Source: Leptospiraceae bacterium (GTDB lineage Bacteria; Spirochaetota; Leptospiria; Leptospirales; Leptospiraceae). From it: a stretch of DNA of 64,000 nucleotides. How positions within the stretch are numbered: the first letter of the stretch is position 1; each line of letters starts with the position of its first letter. This document shows positions 1 through 8,997 of this stretch, piece after piece. The notes below the pieces were generated by a model, which worked only from the letters and a program-made list of their open reading frames with translations, was not told the DNA's origin and did no database searches. Both the position numbers and the translations under genes were made by a program. The stretch is taken from the NCBI GenBank assembly GCA_024233865.1, contig JACKPA010000020.1, positions 1 through 64,000 of the forward strand, given 5' to 3'.

Positions 1-135
1 ATTGTATAATCTTTATAAAAAATCACCTAAATATCATCAATATATTTTAAGCTTAATTTAAAATCCGTAAATGCCATTTGATCGCTCTTAATTTTTAAAA
101 TAATTTAAAAACTTTTTATGCGAAGTTCATACTCA
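1..135. other. Short stretch downstream of nuoF, no gene called
   Basis: This AT-rich stretch follows the nuoF stop codon. On the minus strand it holds only a short open stretch of about 16 codons beginning with ATG and ending in TAG. No nuoG start can be recognised, so the next gene of the operon probably begins beyond the left edge. I see no convincing terminator. Confidence 0.4.
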
Positions 136-1392
136 TCAAGAACTCGTTTTCAATCGTGCTTCAAATTCAGGCATATATTTTTGAATTGTCGGGCGAACTG
201 CTCCTACGCAAGCATCAGCCAAAGGACAAATTGTAGTTCCACCTTCCATATTCAAACTCAAAGACAAAATCAAATCCAAATCTTTTTTTGTGCCTTCGCC
301 TTCATGAATCTTGTGTAGTAAACTTTCTACCCAATGAGTGCCTTCTCGACAGGGTGTGCACTGACCGCAAGATTCATGGGCATAAAAACGAGCAAAACGA
401 TAGGTTGCCTCTACGATGTCAACGTCTTCGGAATAAACAATCACAGCGCCACTACCCAACATCGTTTTGTGCTCTGCCATTGACTCAAAATCCATATTGG
501 CAGTTTGACATTCATCTGGTGTCAAAATAGGAACAGACGACCCTCCGGGAATAATCCCTTTTAGCTTTTTCCCATTTTTCATTCCACCACAAAGGTCATT
601 GATAAGAGACATCAAAGGAGTTCCTAGCTCTATCTCATAAACTCCAGGCTTATTTACGTGACCGCTAACGCTAAAGAGACGAGTTCCGGCAGATTTAGGA
701 GTACCAATCTTTGCATACCATGCCCCCCCATTATTTATAATATGTGGAACGGCACTAAAGGTTTCTACGTTATTTACAACAGTAGGACACCCATACAAAC
801 CCGCAACTGCGGGAAAAGGAGGCTTTAATCTTGGATGACCTCTGCGACCTTCCAAAGAATTGATAAGAGCTGTCTCCTCGCCACAAATATAAGCACCGGC
901 TCCGGCGTATAAGCCCAATTGGAAATCAAAGCCACTCCCCAAAATATTTTTGCCCAAAAGACCGGCAGCATAAGCTTCGTCTAGTGCTTTCTGGATTATA
1001 TCATAGCCTTTAAAATATTCGCCTCGAATATATATATAACCTTGGTGAGAATCAATTGCTTTGGCAGCAATGATCATACCTTCAATCATCTGATGTGGAA
1101 CTTTTTCAATTAGAACCCTATCTTTAAAAGTTCCCGGTTCTCCTTCATCAGCATTGCAAAGCAGATACTTTGGCTTGTCAACCTTTGGAATGAAACTCCA
1201 CTTCACTCCAGTAGGAAAACCGGCACCACCGCGACCTCGCAATCCAGACGTTTTTACTTCGTTTATGATGTCTTCCGATTTCATAGATAAAGCTTTTTGG
1301 ATTGCCTTATAACCGCCTTTGGACTTGTAAAAATCCAAACTCTTACTATTTTCTTCGTGAACGTGCTCTGTTAATAGCTTGTATTCACCCAT
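136..1392 (-). CDS. nuoF: NADH-quinone oxidoreductase subunit F
   Basis: NuoF is the NADH-oxidising subunit of the peripheral arm of respiratory complex I; it binds NADH and FMN and carries [4Fe-4S] cluster N3. The nucleotide-binding glycine-rich motif GRGGAGFPTG is at about residues 53-62, followed by NADEGEPGTFKDR and the GEETALINSLEG stretch. The cluster ligands are seen as ESCGQCTPCREG near residue 347 plus the CPLADACVG cysteine near the C-terminus. The 418-residue length is normal for the family. It is the last visible gene of the nuoABCDEF run, 7 bp after nuoE. Identification is firm. Confidence 0.97.
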   Translation of the reverse strand: MGEYKLLTEHVHEENSKSLDFYKSKGGYKAIQKALSMKSEDIINEVKTSGLRGRGGAGFPTGVKWSFIPKVDKPKYLLCNADEGEPGTFKDRVLIEKVPHQMIEGMIIAAKAIDSHQGYIYIRGEYFKGYDIIQKALDEAYAAGLLGKNILGSGFDFQLGLYAGAGAYICGEETALINSLEGRRGHPRLKPPFPAVAGLYGCPTVVNNVETFSAVPHIINNGGAWYAKIGTPKSAGTRLFSVSGHVNKPGVYEIELGTPLMSLINDLCGGMKNGKKLKGIIPGGSSVPILTPDECQTANMDFESMAEHKTMLGSGAVIVYSEDVDIVEATYRFARFYAHESCGQCTPCREGTHWVESLLHKIHEGEGTKKDLDLILSLSLNMEGGTTICPLADACVGAVRPTIQKYMPEFEARLKTSS

Positions 1393-1399
1393 AAATTCA

Positions 1400-1888
1400 T
1401 TACTCCAAAGAATCTAATATCTTGTCTACTTGCTCTAAATCAAGATTTTCATAATATGCTTCATTGATTTGCATCATCGGAGCATAGCCACAAGCTCCCA
1501 AACACTGCACTTCGCTGACGGTAAACTTTTTGTCTTTTGTAGTTTGCCCTTTTTCAATATCCAACTTCTTGCATATATGGCTGGTTATATTGTCAGAGCC
1601 GCTTATATAACAAGACACATTGGAACATATTTGGATATGATACTTTCCAACCGCCTTTTTATTGTACATTGTATAAAACGTTGCTACACCATAAACATGT
1701 GAAAGAACTATCGGATCACCGATTTTATTGGCTATAAACTCCATACCTTCTATATCTACGTGTCCTTTCTCTCTTTGGAGCAGATACAAAGCTGGAAGGA
1801 TAACAGACCTTTTGTCGGGAAACATGGTTAATAACTTTTGAAATCTATTTTCTGATTCTTGACTAAATTGATACGACATATTTAACAA
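1400..1888 (-). CDS. nuoE: NADH-quinone oxidoreductase subunit E
   Basis: NuoE is the thioredoxin-like [2Fe-2S] (N1a) subunit that pairs with NuoF in the NADH-dehydrogenase module. The four cluster cysteines are visible in the expected spacing: Cys88 and Cys93 (C-x4-C), then Cys129 and Cys133 (C-x3-C). Two starts are possible. The listed one is a TTG that overlaps the nuoD stop and has GGGGAG five bases upstream. An ATG at 1879 lies just past the nuoD stop but is poorly spaced from any Shine-Dalgarno sequence. Either way translation is coupled to nuoD. Confidence 0.95.
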   Translation of the reverse strand: MLNMSYQFSQESENRFQKLLTMFPDKRSVILPALYLLQREKGHVDIEGMEFIANKIGDPIVLSHVYGVATFYTMYNKKAVGKYHIQICSNVSCYISGSDNITSHICKKLDIEKGQTTKDKKFTVSEVQCLGACGYAPMMQINEAYYENLDLEQVDKILDSLE

Positions 1889-3102
1889 TCCAACTCCCCA
1901 GCGATAACATTTAAAGAACTCATGGTTGCAACAGAATCAGCAATCAACCCACCCTTGACCATTTCCGGAAATGCTTGGTAGAACCAAAAACAAGGTCGCC
2001 TAACATGGATTCGCCAAGGTGATTTTTCTCCTTCGGACACAATGTAAAATCCAAGTTCACCATTAGCAGCCTCCGTTGCCATATAGTGTTCTCCCTGAGG
2101 AACTTTAATCCCGTGCATAATGATTTTAAAATGATAAATCAATTCTTCCATGCTTGTATATACTTTCTGCTTTTCTGGCAAAAAGACGTGAGGAACGTCT
2201 GCATGGTAAGGACCATCCGGTATATTATCAATTAGTTGCTCAATAATTCTAATAGACTGACGCATTTCTTCCATGCGTACCAGGGTTCGATGCAAAACAG
2301 AGCCATTTTCACCAACAGGAATATCAAAATCAACCTTATCATAAAACATGTATGGTTCATCTTTTCGAACATCCATTGCTACACCGGTAGCGCGAAGATT
2401 CGGTCCTGTAAAACCATAAGCCAGCGCATCTTCCTTTGAAATTCCACCAATTCCATCCGTTCTTTCATTAAAAATTTTATTGCGAATAAGAAGCGTATTA
2501 AATTCTTCAATTACCGGCTTTAAACCTTTTGTCACTTCTCTCACTTCTTTTTGAAATTCGGGGTATATATCCCTTTCCATCCCTCCGACCCTGCAAAAAG
2601 TTGTGGTAAGCCTTGCACCGGTTAGCTTTTCGATAATGGAATAGATATTTTCTCGATGGTGGAACATGTGTAGCATCCCGGAAAAAGCTCCCAAATCCAC
2701 ACCCAAAATGCCATTACAAATAATATGATCCATAATCCTGGACAATTCGGAAATAATCATTCTGACGTAAGTGACACGATCAGGAACTTCAATGCCCATC
2801 ATCTTTTCAACGGCTAAAATCCAACCTATGTTGTTTAGGGGAGTAGAAACATAGTTCATTCGGTCGGTACAAACCAAAAATTGATTATAGTCGTATTTTT
2901 CACCAAGTTTTTCAAAGCACCGGTGAACATAACCGATAATTGCTTCTGCTTCTACAATCCTTTCACCGTCCAACTGGATTACATTCTGTAATATACCATG
3001 TGTAGCCGGATGCGAAGGGCCCAAATTGATTAATAAATGCCCTTCCGGTAGCTCTCTCTGTTTACCTCTGAAGTGTTCAGCTGTTTTTTCGTACATCACC
3101 AT
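1882..3102 (-). CDS. nuoD: NADH-quinone oxidoreductase subunit D
   Basis: NuoD is the 49-kDa-type subunit of complex I, related to the large subunit of NiFe hydrogenases, and forms the quinone site together with NuoB. The diagnostic N-terminal motif NLGPSHPATHG is near residue 27, and the family blocks GYVHRCFEKLGE and CRVGGMERD follow. The C-terminus ends with the conserved DPVFGEVDR-like region in shortened form (NVIAGELDC). At 406 residues it is a stand-alone NuoD, not a NuoCD fusion. It lies 2 bp after nuoC and overlaps nuoE slightly if the TTG start of nuoE is used. Confidence 0.96.
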   Translation of the reverse strand: MVMYEKTAEHFRGKQRELPEGHLLINLGPSHPATHGILQNVIQLDGERIVEAEAIIGYVHRCFEKLGEKYDYNQFLVCTDRMNYVSTPLNNIGWILAVEKMMGIEVPDRVTYVRMIISELSRIMDHIICNGILGVDLGAFSGMLHMFHHRENIYSIIEKLTGARLTTTFCRVGGMERDIYPEFQKEVREVTKGLKPVIEEFNTLLIRNKIFNERTDGIGGISKEDALAYGFTGPNLRATGVAMDVRKDEPYMFYDKVDFDIPVGENGSVLHRTLVRMEEMRQSIRIIEQLIDNIPDGPYHADVPHVFLPEKQKVYTSMEELIYHFKIIMHGIKVPQGEHYMATEAANGELGFYIVSEGEKSPWRIHVRRPCFWFYQAFPEMVKGGLIADSVATMSSLNVIAGELDC

Positions 3103-3104
3103 AT

Positions 3105-3626
3105 TTAAGCGCCTTCCATATCCTCTGTGTGCATTTCCAAAAGATCACTAATTAAATAGTCCTGACCATAACCTTCCAAAGGGAAATCCTTTCGTAACGG
3201 ATGTCCTAAAAAATTATCCGGCATAATTAATCTGTCCATACGGGGATGACCGGTGAAACTGATACCAAACAGGTCATAAATTTCCCGCTCCGGCCAATTT
3301 GCTCCCTTGAATATATTCACAATACTAGGAACCGGATCGCCGTCTTCAACAGGAGTCTTTATCAAAACTCGAAAATGATTGTTGGCAATAGATTTTAACA
3401 AATAACAAACTTGAAAGCGAGGCGTTTTTTTACCAAGCCAATCTATTGCGGTCAGATCATTCAAAAAAGTGAAGGATAAAGTTTTTTCATCCTTTAAACC
3501 TTGTATGACAGGACAGATACCTTCTGGTTTAATCAGAAAGGTAGGAATATTAGAATTAATATCTTCTTCTCTGATGAAAAATTCGGAATATTTTGTACTA
3601 AGAAAATCGTTTATCTGTTTTTTCAT
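3105..3626 (-). CDS. nuoC: NADH-quinone oxidoreductase subunit C
   Basis: NuoC is the 30-kDa-type subunit in the connecting part of the complex I peripheral arm; it binds no cofactor. The 30-kDa signature is clear in the second half: WPEREIYDLFGISFTGHPR followed by LPDDW-like MPDNFLGHPLRKDFPLEGYG. At 173 residues it is a normal separate subunit. Its start codon overlaps the nuoB stop by 4 bp, which suggests translational coupling. Identification is firm from the C-terminal signature even though the N-terminal half is variable. Confidence 0.95.
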   Translation of the reverse strand: MKKQINDFLSTKYSEFFIREEDINSNIPTFLIKPEGICPVIQGLKDEKTLSFTFLNDLTAIDWLGKKTPRFQVCYLLKSIANNHFRVLIKTPVEDGDPVPSIVNIFKGANWPEREIYDLFGISFTGHPRMDRLIMPDNFLGHPLRKDFPLEGYGQDYLISDLLEMHTEDMEGA

Positions 3627-4183
3627 TTGACAATGACTGGTTTATTTTTTTCTCTAATTTCTTCTATTTTTTTCATTACTTCTTGCCGTCTTTCCTCTAA
3701 CCCCTGGGTTTTCACCTTTTCCTGAAGTTTAATGAGAGCATCTAAAATTGCCTCCGGTCGTGGAGGGCATCCGGGAATATAAATATCAACGGGTAAAAAC
3801 CTATCAATCCCTTGGACTACTCCATAAGCGTGAAACATTCCACCTGAGGATGCACAAGCTCCTACGCTTATTACATATTTTGGCTCGGATAACTGATCGT
3901 ATATCTGCCGTAGTACCGGTGCCATTTTGTATGTAATTGTACCCAAAACGAGTATCATGTCTGCTTGGCGTGGCGAAAAGGAAGGTCTTTCCGCCCCGAA
4001 ACGAGCAATGTCGTTATCAGAACAAGCCGCTCCCATATATTCAATTCCACAACAGGCTGTTGCAAAAGGGTATGGCCAAAGGGAATAACTCTTTCCCCAG
4101 TTTATAAATGATTCTAAAGTGGACACCTGAGCCATATCACCAATGGCTTGTCCCGGTTTGCTTAGTGTTTCATTTAATCCCAT
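3623..4183 (-). CDS. nuoB: NADH-quinone oxidoreductase subunit B
   Basis: NuoB carries the terminal [4Fe-4S] cluster N2, which passes electrons to quinone at the NuoB/NuoD interface. The four N2 ligands are all present: the tandem pair Cys44-Cys45 (ATACCGIE), Cys110 (GACASSGG) and Cys139 (PGCPPRPE). The 186-residue length is typical, with a slightly long lysine/glutamate-rich C-terminal tail. The gene overlaps nuoA by about 10 bp and nuoC by 4 bp, which fits a tightly coupled operon. Confidence 0.97.
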   Translation of the reverse strand: MGLNETLSKPGQAIGDMAQVSTLESFINWGKSYSLWPYPFATACCGIEYMGAACSDNDIARFGAERPSFSPRQADMILVLGTITYKMAPVLRQIYDQLSEPKYVISVGACASSGGMFHAYGVVQGIDRFLPVDIYIPGCPPRPEAILDALIKLQEKVKTQGLEERRQEVMKKIEEIREKNKPVIVK

Positions 4184-4551
4184 TCGAGTGCTCCTTTTTT
4201 CCAGATATAATAAAGTCCGACGGCGAGTATAAAAATAAACAAGAACATTTCGATTAGAATAAATCCACCCAAACCGGCTTGCTTGAACTTAATTAAGTTA
4301 ATTGCCCATGGGTATAAAAAAACGGCTTCAATATCAAATAAAATGAATAAAACTGCGACAAGATAGAATTTTATATTGAATAATCCTCTTGCATCTCCAT
4401 AGTAGCTAACTCCACATTCAAACGTGTCATGCGGTTTGCTTCTCTTCTTCGGTTTAATAAGAAGAGCTACACCAAGTATGGCAAAAGCGAATATAATTCC
4501 AAAAAGTAGTTGTATAATAAAAGGACCCAGATTTTGTGGTGCTTCACCCAT
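4174..4551 (-). CDS. nuoA: NADH-quinone oxidoreductase subunit A
   Basis: NuoA (ND3-like) is a small membrane subunit of complex I near the quinone channel. Three hydrophobic segments are visible, at about residues 10-32, 60-82 and 92-115. The conserved loop between the first two contains the family cysteine motif (FECGVSYYGDARG) and the FDIEAVFLYPWA motif starts the second segment. It is the first gene of the nuo operon here. Its upstream region (4552-4643) is shared with a divergent membrane-protein gene and must hold the operon promoter. Confidence 0.96.
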   Translation of the reverse strand: MGEAPQNLGPFIIQLLFGIIFAFAILGVALLIKPKKRSKPHDTFECGVSYYGDARGLFNIKFYLVAVLFILFDIEAVFLYPWAINLIKFKQAGLGGFILIEMFLFIFILAVGLYYIWKKGALEWD

Positions 4552-4643
4552 TTAGTATCTCCCTTTCTAATACAAGATTGACATTTATAGTAATTAATGT
4601 CAATGAATAAAATTATAACGATTTTAAAAATAGAGGATTTTCC

Positions 4644-5174
4644 ATGGATACAAGTCAAAAAAATAAAACGGAAGAGCAAAATCAAAAAACATTCAGGGAA
4701 GTTGTAAGAATTGGCAGATATTTAAATGAAATCATTACGATCAAAGATTCGGCAGGCAATTTGATTCATAAAATTACCAAGCCACTTATGGTAGAATTTT
4801 ATTTGCGAGACGTTGTTCAGGTGATTGTAGGTGCAACACTCCTGGCAATTCCGGTTACTTTTACGGAAGAAACTTGGAAATTGGGAGAAACTCTACCATT
4901 ACTTAATGTTGGAATTATTGGCTTTATTTCCATAACGTTTATAGGTTTGTTTGTATATTATAATTTTTATAAAGGGCTATTAAAAGAAAACTGGCTCTCT
5001 TTTTTTAAAAGGGTTATTTCCACTTATTTTATTTCTGTGTTTGTGGTAGGTTTAATTTTATTTTTGATAAATAAAGCTCCCCTTGGTTCTGAATGGATTA
5101 TTACACTAAAGAGGATTGTTTTGATTTCTTTTCCGGCATCAATGAGTGCAGCAGTAGCGGATATGATAAAATAA
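4644..5174 (+). CDS. DUF2391-like integral membrane protein
   Basis: This is a 176-residue membrane protein of unknown function. The first 50 residues are hydrophilic and cytoplasm-like. Four hydrophobic segments follow at about 56-74, 86-108, 122-143 and 153-175, and the protein ends in FPASMSAAVADMIK. The arrangement, and the C-terminal small-residue segment ending in an Asp, recall the DUF2391/TIGR02587 family of putative integral membrane proteins; that assignment is from memory of the family and is moderate. It is transcribed divergently from nuoA. No partner suggests its function. Confidence 0.7.
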   Translation: MDTSQKNKTEEQNQKTFREVVRIGRYLNEIITIKDSAGNLIHKITKPLMVEFYLRDVVQVIVGATLLAIPVTFTEETWKLGETLPLLNVGIIGFISITFIGLFVYYNFYKGLLKENWLSFFKRVISTYFISVFVVGLILFLINKAPLGSEWIITLKRIVLISFPASMSAAVADMIK

Positions 5175-5249
5175 CGAAATTTAGGATAAAAAGAAAGGTT
5201 TTAGATTTGCATAACTTCCAACCAATAAACAAAATCCAAAAAACTGTAA

Positions 5250-5277
5250 GGTAGTTTATCCTAGGTGCAGGTAAACC
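5250..5277 (-). terminator. Possible weak terminator after thiC
   Basis: Read on the minus strand, an imperfect inverted repeat (AGGTGTAGG ... CCTGCACCT) begins at the end of thiC and closes just after its stop codon. It is not followed by a clear T-run, so termination is only a possibility. Its GTAGGGTTTACC core resembles other hairpins in the window near 32.5 and 62.5 kb. Confidence 0.3.
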
Positions 5278-7161
5278 CTACACCTTTTGGTATATCTCAG
5301 ATCCTTGTGTCTTGAACTCAGTCGCTTTTTCCTTCATTCCCTCTTCAACTGCTGATTCCACATTGTTTAAGCCTTTCTCTTTTGCATATTCACGAACGTC
5401 TTGTGTAATTTTCATGGCACAAAAATGGGGACCACACATAGAACAGAAGTGAGCCTGTTTGGCTGATTGCTTTGGTAAAGTCTCATCATGGAATTCTACC
5501 GCCCGCAAAGGGTCCAAACCCAAATTAAACTGATCCTCCCAACGGAATTCAAAACGTGCTTTGGATATAGCGTTGTCTCGAATTTGTGCACCTGGATGTC
5601 CTTTGGCTAAGTCTGCCGCATGAGCTGCGATCTTATAAGCAATAATACCTTCCCTTACGTCGTGTTTGTTCGGTAAACCGAGGTGTTCTTTGGGTGTTAC
5701 ATAACACAACATTGCACAACCAAACCAACCGATCATGGCTGCCCCTATGCTGGAAGAAATATGGTCATATCCGGGAGATATATCCGTAATCAAGGGACCA
5801 AGGGTATAAAAGGGAGCTTCGTGACATTCTTTTAGCTGTTTATCCATGTTTTCTCGTATCAGATGCATAGGGACGTGACCAGGACCTTCTATCATAACTT
5901 GAACATCATGTTTCCAAGCAACTTTTGTCAATTCACCCAGAGTTTCCAATTCGGCAAACTGAGCCGCGTCATTTGCATCTGCAATGGAGCCGGGTCGTAA
6001 CCCATCCCCCAAAGAAAAAGAAACATCATAAGCTTTCATAATTTCGCAAATCTCTTCAAAATGAGTATACAGAAAACTCTCTTTGTGGTGAGCCAAACAC
6101 CACTTTGCCATTATAGAACCACCGCGAGAAACAATACCTGTGGTTCTCTTTGCCGTAAGAGGAATATAAGCTAAACGGACACCTGCGTGTATAGTGAAAT
6201 AATCCACTCCTTGTTCTGCCTGTTCAATCAAAGTATCCCGGTACAATTCCCAAGTCAGATCTTCCGCTTTTCCATTTACTTTTTCCAGAGCTTGGTAGAT
6301 AGGAACTGTGCCGATGGGAACAGGAGAATTTCGAATAATCCACTCTCGTGTTTCATGAATGTTTTTGCCTGTAGATAGATCCATAACCGTATCTCCACCC
6401 CAAAGGATAGACCAAATCATCTTTTCCACTTCTTCTTCGATAGAAGACGTGGTAGCCGAATTGCCGATATTGGCATTTATTTTAACCAAGAAATTCCTAC
6501 CGATAATCATTGGCTCCAACTCAAGGTGGTTGATATTCGCCGGAATAATGGCTCGTCCGCGAGCGACTTCTTCTCTTACGAATTCGGGAGTAATTTCTTT
6601 CGGAATGGATGCACCAAAAGACTCTCCTATATGCTGGGCTAAAATTTGAGAATCTTGTAAATGTCGTTGGCGTTGGTTCTCTCGAATGGCAACAAATTCC
6701 ATTTCAGGAGTTATGATTCCTTTTCGAGCGTAGTGGAGCTGAGTTACATTGCTTCCAGACTTGGCGCGCCTTGGAGCACGAAAATGGGGAAAGCGAAAAA
6801 GTTTTAATTTTGCGTCTTGTAAACGAGTTTGCCCATAATGCGAGGTAATATTGGGTAAAATATTCGAATCGTTTCTCTCCTCAATCCAATTTTGGCGAAT
6901 TCCTTTTAAACCTTGGTAAATATCTATTTTAACATCAGGGTCTGTGTAGGGTCCAGACGAATCATATACTACTATGGGTGGGTTTTTTTCACTTTTCCCA
7001 TCTGCCAGTAGAGTATCCGACAAGGAAATTTCTCTCATAGGCACATTAATATCCGAACGAGTTCCCTTTTCGTAAACTTTTTTAGAGTTTGGGAATGAAT
7101 GAATGGAATCCGAATCTATTGGTTTTGTTTGAGTAAACATATCTTGGTTTTTTACGCTCAT
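5278..7161 (-). CDS. thiC: Phosphomethylpyrimidine synthase
   Basis: ThiC is the radical-SAM enzyme that rearranges aminoimidazole ribotide into hydroxymethylpyrimidine phosphate, the pyrimidine half of thiamine. The protein has the N-terminal ThiC-associated domain and the TIM-barrel core, with family blocks such as YFTIHAGV, MIEGPGHVPMH and ALLCYVTPKEHLGLP-like text (MLCYVTPKEHLGLP). The cluster motif CSMCGPHFC (CxxCxxxxC) is at residues 573-581. The 627-residue length is normal. No TPP riboswitch consensus (CUGAGA or ACCUGAUCUGG) is visible in the short 100-base leader. It is divergent from yjbQ. Confidence 0.97.
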   Translation of the reverse strand: MSVKNQDMFTQTKPIDSDSIHSFPNSKKVYEKGTRSDINVPMREISLSDTLLADGKSEKNPPIVVYDSSGPYTDPDVKIDIYQGLKGIRQNWIEERNDSNILPNITSHYGQTRLQDAKLKLFRFPHFRAPRRAKSGSNVTQLHYARKGIITPEMEFVAIRENQRQRHLQDSQILAQHIGESFGASIPKEITPEFVREEVARGRAIIPANINHLELEPMIIGRNFLVKINANIGNSATTSSIEEEVEKMIWSILWGGDTVMDLSTGKNIHETREWIIRNSPVPIGTVPIYQALEKVNGKAEDLTWELYRDTLIEQAEQGVDYFTIHAGVRLAYIPLTAKRTTGIVSRGGSIMAKWCLAHHKESFLYTHFEEICEIMKAYDVSFSLGDGLRPGSIADANDAAQFAELETLGELTKVAWKHDVQVMIEGPGHVPMHLIRENMDKQLKECHEAPFYTLGPLITDISPGYDHISSSIGAAMIGWFGCAMLCYVTPKEHLGLPNKHDVREGIIAYKIAAHAADLAKGHPGAQIRDNAISKARFEFRWEDQFNLGLDPLRAVEFHDETLPKQSAKQAHFCSMCGPHFCAMKITQDVREYAKEKGLNNVESAVEEGMKEKATEFKTQGSEIYQKV

Positions 7162-7262
7162 GGAACTTACTGTTTTGCCTATATTAAAAAACTCAAGAAA
7201 ATTTAGAATAATTCAAAAAAATTCTTATTCTATCCTTGACCTAATCGGATATACGTTAGTAA

Positions 7263-7691
7263 ATGTTAGTTAAGATGGTTTTTCAGAAACAAATATCTCT
7301 TAAATCAAGAGCGTTTGATAGCATTTATGACATAACGTCTCAAGTTCAGGCAATTGTTCAAGAAAGTTCTATTCAAAATGGGATGGTAAACGTATTTAAT
7401 ATCGGTTCGACAGCTTCCATTACCACCATAGAGTTTGAGCCTGGATTGCAAAAAGACCTCCCCGAGTTTTTGAATAAGATTATACCAAGAGGTGACTCTT
7501 ACAACCACGACCTTACATGGGGTGACGGGAACGGAGATGCACACTTAAAGGCATCTCTAATCGGACCTCAAATCACCTGTCCTATAAAAGACGCTTCTCT
7601 TGTTTTGGGCACTTGGCAGCAGATCATTCTTGTTGACTCAGACAATCGCCCAAGAAATAGGAGCATAATCGTTACGGTCATGGGAGAATAG
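7263..7691 (+). CDS. YjbQ family protein (UPF0047), possible secondary thiamine-phosphate synthase
   Basis: The 142-residue protein matches the YjbQ/UPF0047 family throughout: a conserved W-G-D-G-N-G-x-A-H-L-K-A-S-L-x-G stretch near residue 83, then the LGTWQQIILVDSDNRPRNR block near the C-terminus. Members of the family have been reported to have thiamine-phosphate synthase side activity, and the divergent position next to thiC fits a thiamine link; the in vivo role here is inference. The start may be the listed ATG or the ATG 12 bases downstream (MVFQKQ). It ends one base before the convergent ccmB. Confidence 0.88.
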   Translation: MLVKMVFQKQISLKSRAFDSIYDITSQVQAIVQESSIQNGMVNVFNIGSTASITTIEFEPGLQKDLPEFLNKIIPRGDSYNHDLTWGDGNGDAHLKASLIGPQITCPIKDASLVLGTWQQIILVDSDNRPRNRSIIVTVMGE

Positions 7692-8363
7692 CTATTCCGG
7701 TAGGAGTTCTTGCAAAAAAGAGCCTATCGAACCGTAAAATATCGACAGAGCACAAAGCAAAAAAAAGTTATTCAACGTATTTTGCTCTGTAAAAAAGAAC
7801 TTACGTTCTGCTTCCATCCCAACAAGGAATATGGGTAAAGACAGAGGTATAAGAAGCATTGGCAGAACGATTTCTTTTAGTCTTGTGGAAAAGCTAATGC
7901 GACTCAGTGCAACCCCCAAAAAAGAAAGTGATAAGGTAGACGGGACAAGAAACGTAAGGTGCCCTAAAAAACCTTGGGCACTTATGGAAAAACTCTCAAA
8001 AAAAATCACAAACAAAAAAAGCATTATGATTTCCAAAAATAAAATTCCAATACAAATCACCATTGATTTGATTAAAAATGTCAGATAACCGGGCACAAAC
8101 AACTGGTTGATTTGGTGAGCTCCGCTTTCTCTCTCTTCCCAAACGGACTGCCCTATAAAAACAAAAGATAGTATAAAAACGGTTGACCATTTCAAACCAA
8201 TCAAAAGCTGGAGTGGTAACGAAAATCCTTTTTCCAAAGAATAGTGAAAGATAAATATAAAAGCAAGCATCAACACAATAGTGGACAAAATTCCGTTTTT
8301 TGTCCTACCTATTAATAAGAACTCTTTAAGAATTAGGGCTTTGAGTAATTGCAAGCTTGCCAC
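7692..8363 (-). CDS. ccmB: Heme exporter protein CcmB
   Basis: CcmB is the membrane subunit of the CcmAB ABC transporter of System I cytochrome c maturation; it works with CcmC to load heme onto CcmE. The protein has six hydrophobic segments and the family features: a KEFLLIGRTKNG N-terminus, WEERESGAHQI near residue 75, and PLSLPIFLVGMEA in the last third. The length of 223 residues is typical. Its start overlaps the ccmA end by 38 bp. No ccmC or ccmE is adjacent, because the downstream gene is the convergent yjbQ. Confidence 0.88.
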   Translation of the reverse strand: MASLQLLKALILKEFLLIGRTKNGILSTIVLMLAFIFIFHYSLEKGFSLPLQLLIGLKWSTVFILSFVFIGQSVWEERESGAHQINQLFVPGYLTFLIKSMVICIGILFLEIIMLFLFVIFFESFSISAQGFLGHLTFLVPSTLSLSFLGVALSRISFSTRLKEIVLPMLLIPLSLPIFLVGMEAERKFFFTEQNTLNNFFLLCALSIFYGSIGSFLQELLPE

Positions 8364-8967
8364 CTTTTAAAAAGAAATGTTTGTTTGTTAGTTCGGAAAG
8401 AATGTCCAGATTGTGGGTGATTATTACCATAGAATCACATTTTACAAAATTTTTAAGCAATTCTACTAAAAAATGACTTGATTTTGAATCCAAACCACTA
8501 AAAGGCTCGTCGAGCAATAACAGCCTAGACTCTACTAACAACGCTCGCATAAGAGCTGCTTTTTGCTTCATTCCTCTTGAAAACGTATGAATAGGATCGT
8601 ATAACCTTTTTTCCAACCGGAATATTTCTAAAACATAATCCAGCCTTTTTTTCTCCACCCGATTGTCCAAAATTTTTAAAAAGTAGTCCAAATTTTCCTT
8701 TAAACTAAGAGAAGAGTACAGACCCAGTTCGTGCCCCAAATAAGATATTGGAAATTTACGCTTAGATGAGGTCTGCCAAAAAATCGATTTTTCAAATTTG
8801 GAATGATTTGCCAATATTCTCAAAAGAGTCGACTTTCCGCTTCCATTGTCCCCCATAAGCGAAATACAATCGGAAGTAAAAATTTCAAAACGAATGTCTT
8901 TTAAAATTTTGCGATACCCTATATTATAACTTAGGTTTTCACATTTTAAGATTTTATCTGTTTTCAT
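8326..8967 (-). CDS. ccmA: Heme exporter ATP-binding protein CcmA
   Basis: This is a small (213-residue) stand-alone ABC ATPase. Walker A (GDNGSGKST) is at residues 39-47, the signature reads FSRGMKQKAALMRAL and Walker B is LLLLDEPFSGLD. Size, sequence style and the overlap with ccmB identify it as CcmA, the ATPase whose hydrolysis releases holo-CcmE during c-type cytochrome biogenesis. An ATG near 8965 begins the gene, 30 bp downstream of gatC. That spacing would allow the three genes to form one transcript. Confidence 0.88.
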   Translation of the reverse strand: MKTDKILKCENLSYNIGYRKILKDIRFEIFTSDCISLMGDNGSGKSTLLRILANHSKFEKSIFWQTSSKRKFPISYLGHELGLYSSLSLKENLDYFLKILDNRVEKKRLDYVLEIFRLEKRLYDPIHTFSRGMKQKAALMRALLVESRLLLLDEPFSGLDSKSSHFLVELLKNFVKCDSMVIITHNLDILSELTNKHFFLKGGKLAITQSPNS

Positions 8968-8997
8968 GCCATGGAAAGACCTAAATTTGCTGGGATT

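Noticed and set aside
118..530. Plus-strand reading frames over the 3' end of nuoF
   Set aside because: They are antisense to a highly conserved gene and have no ribosome site or recognisable product.
7162..7262. Possible TPP riboswitch upstream of thiC
   Set aside because: The leader is only about 100 bases and lacks both conserved thi-box motifs.
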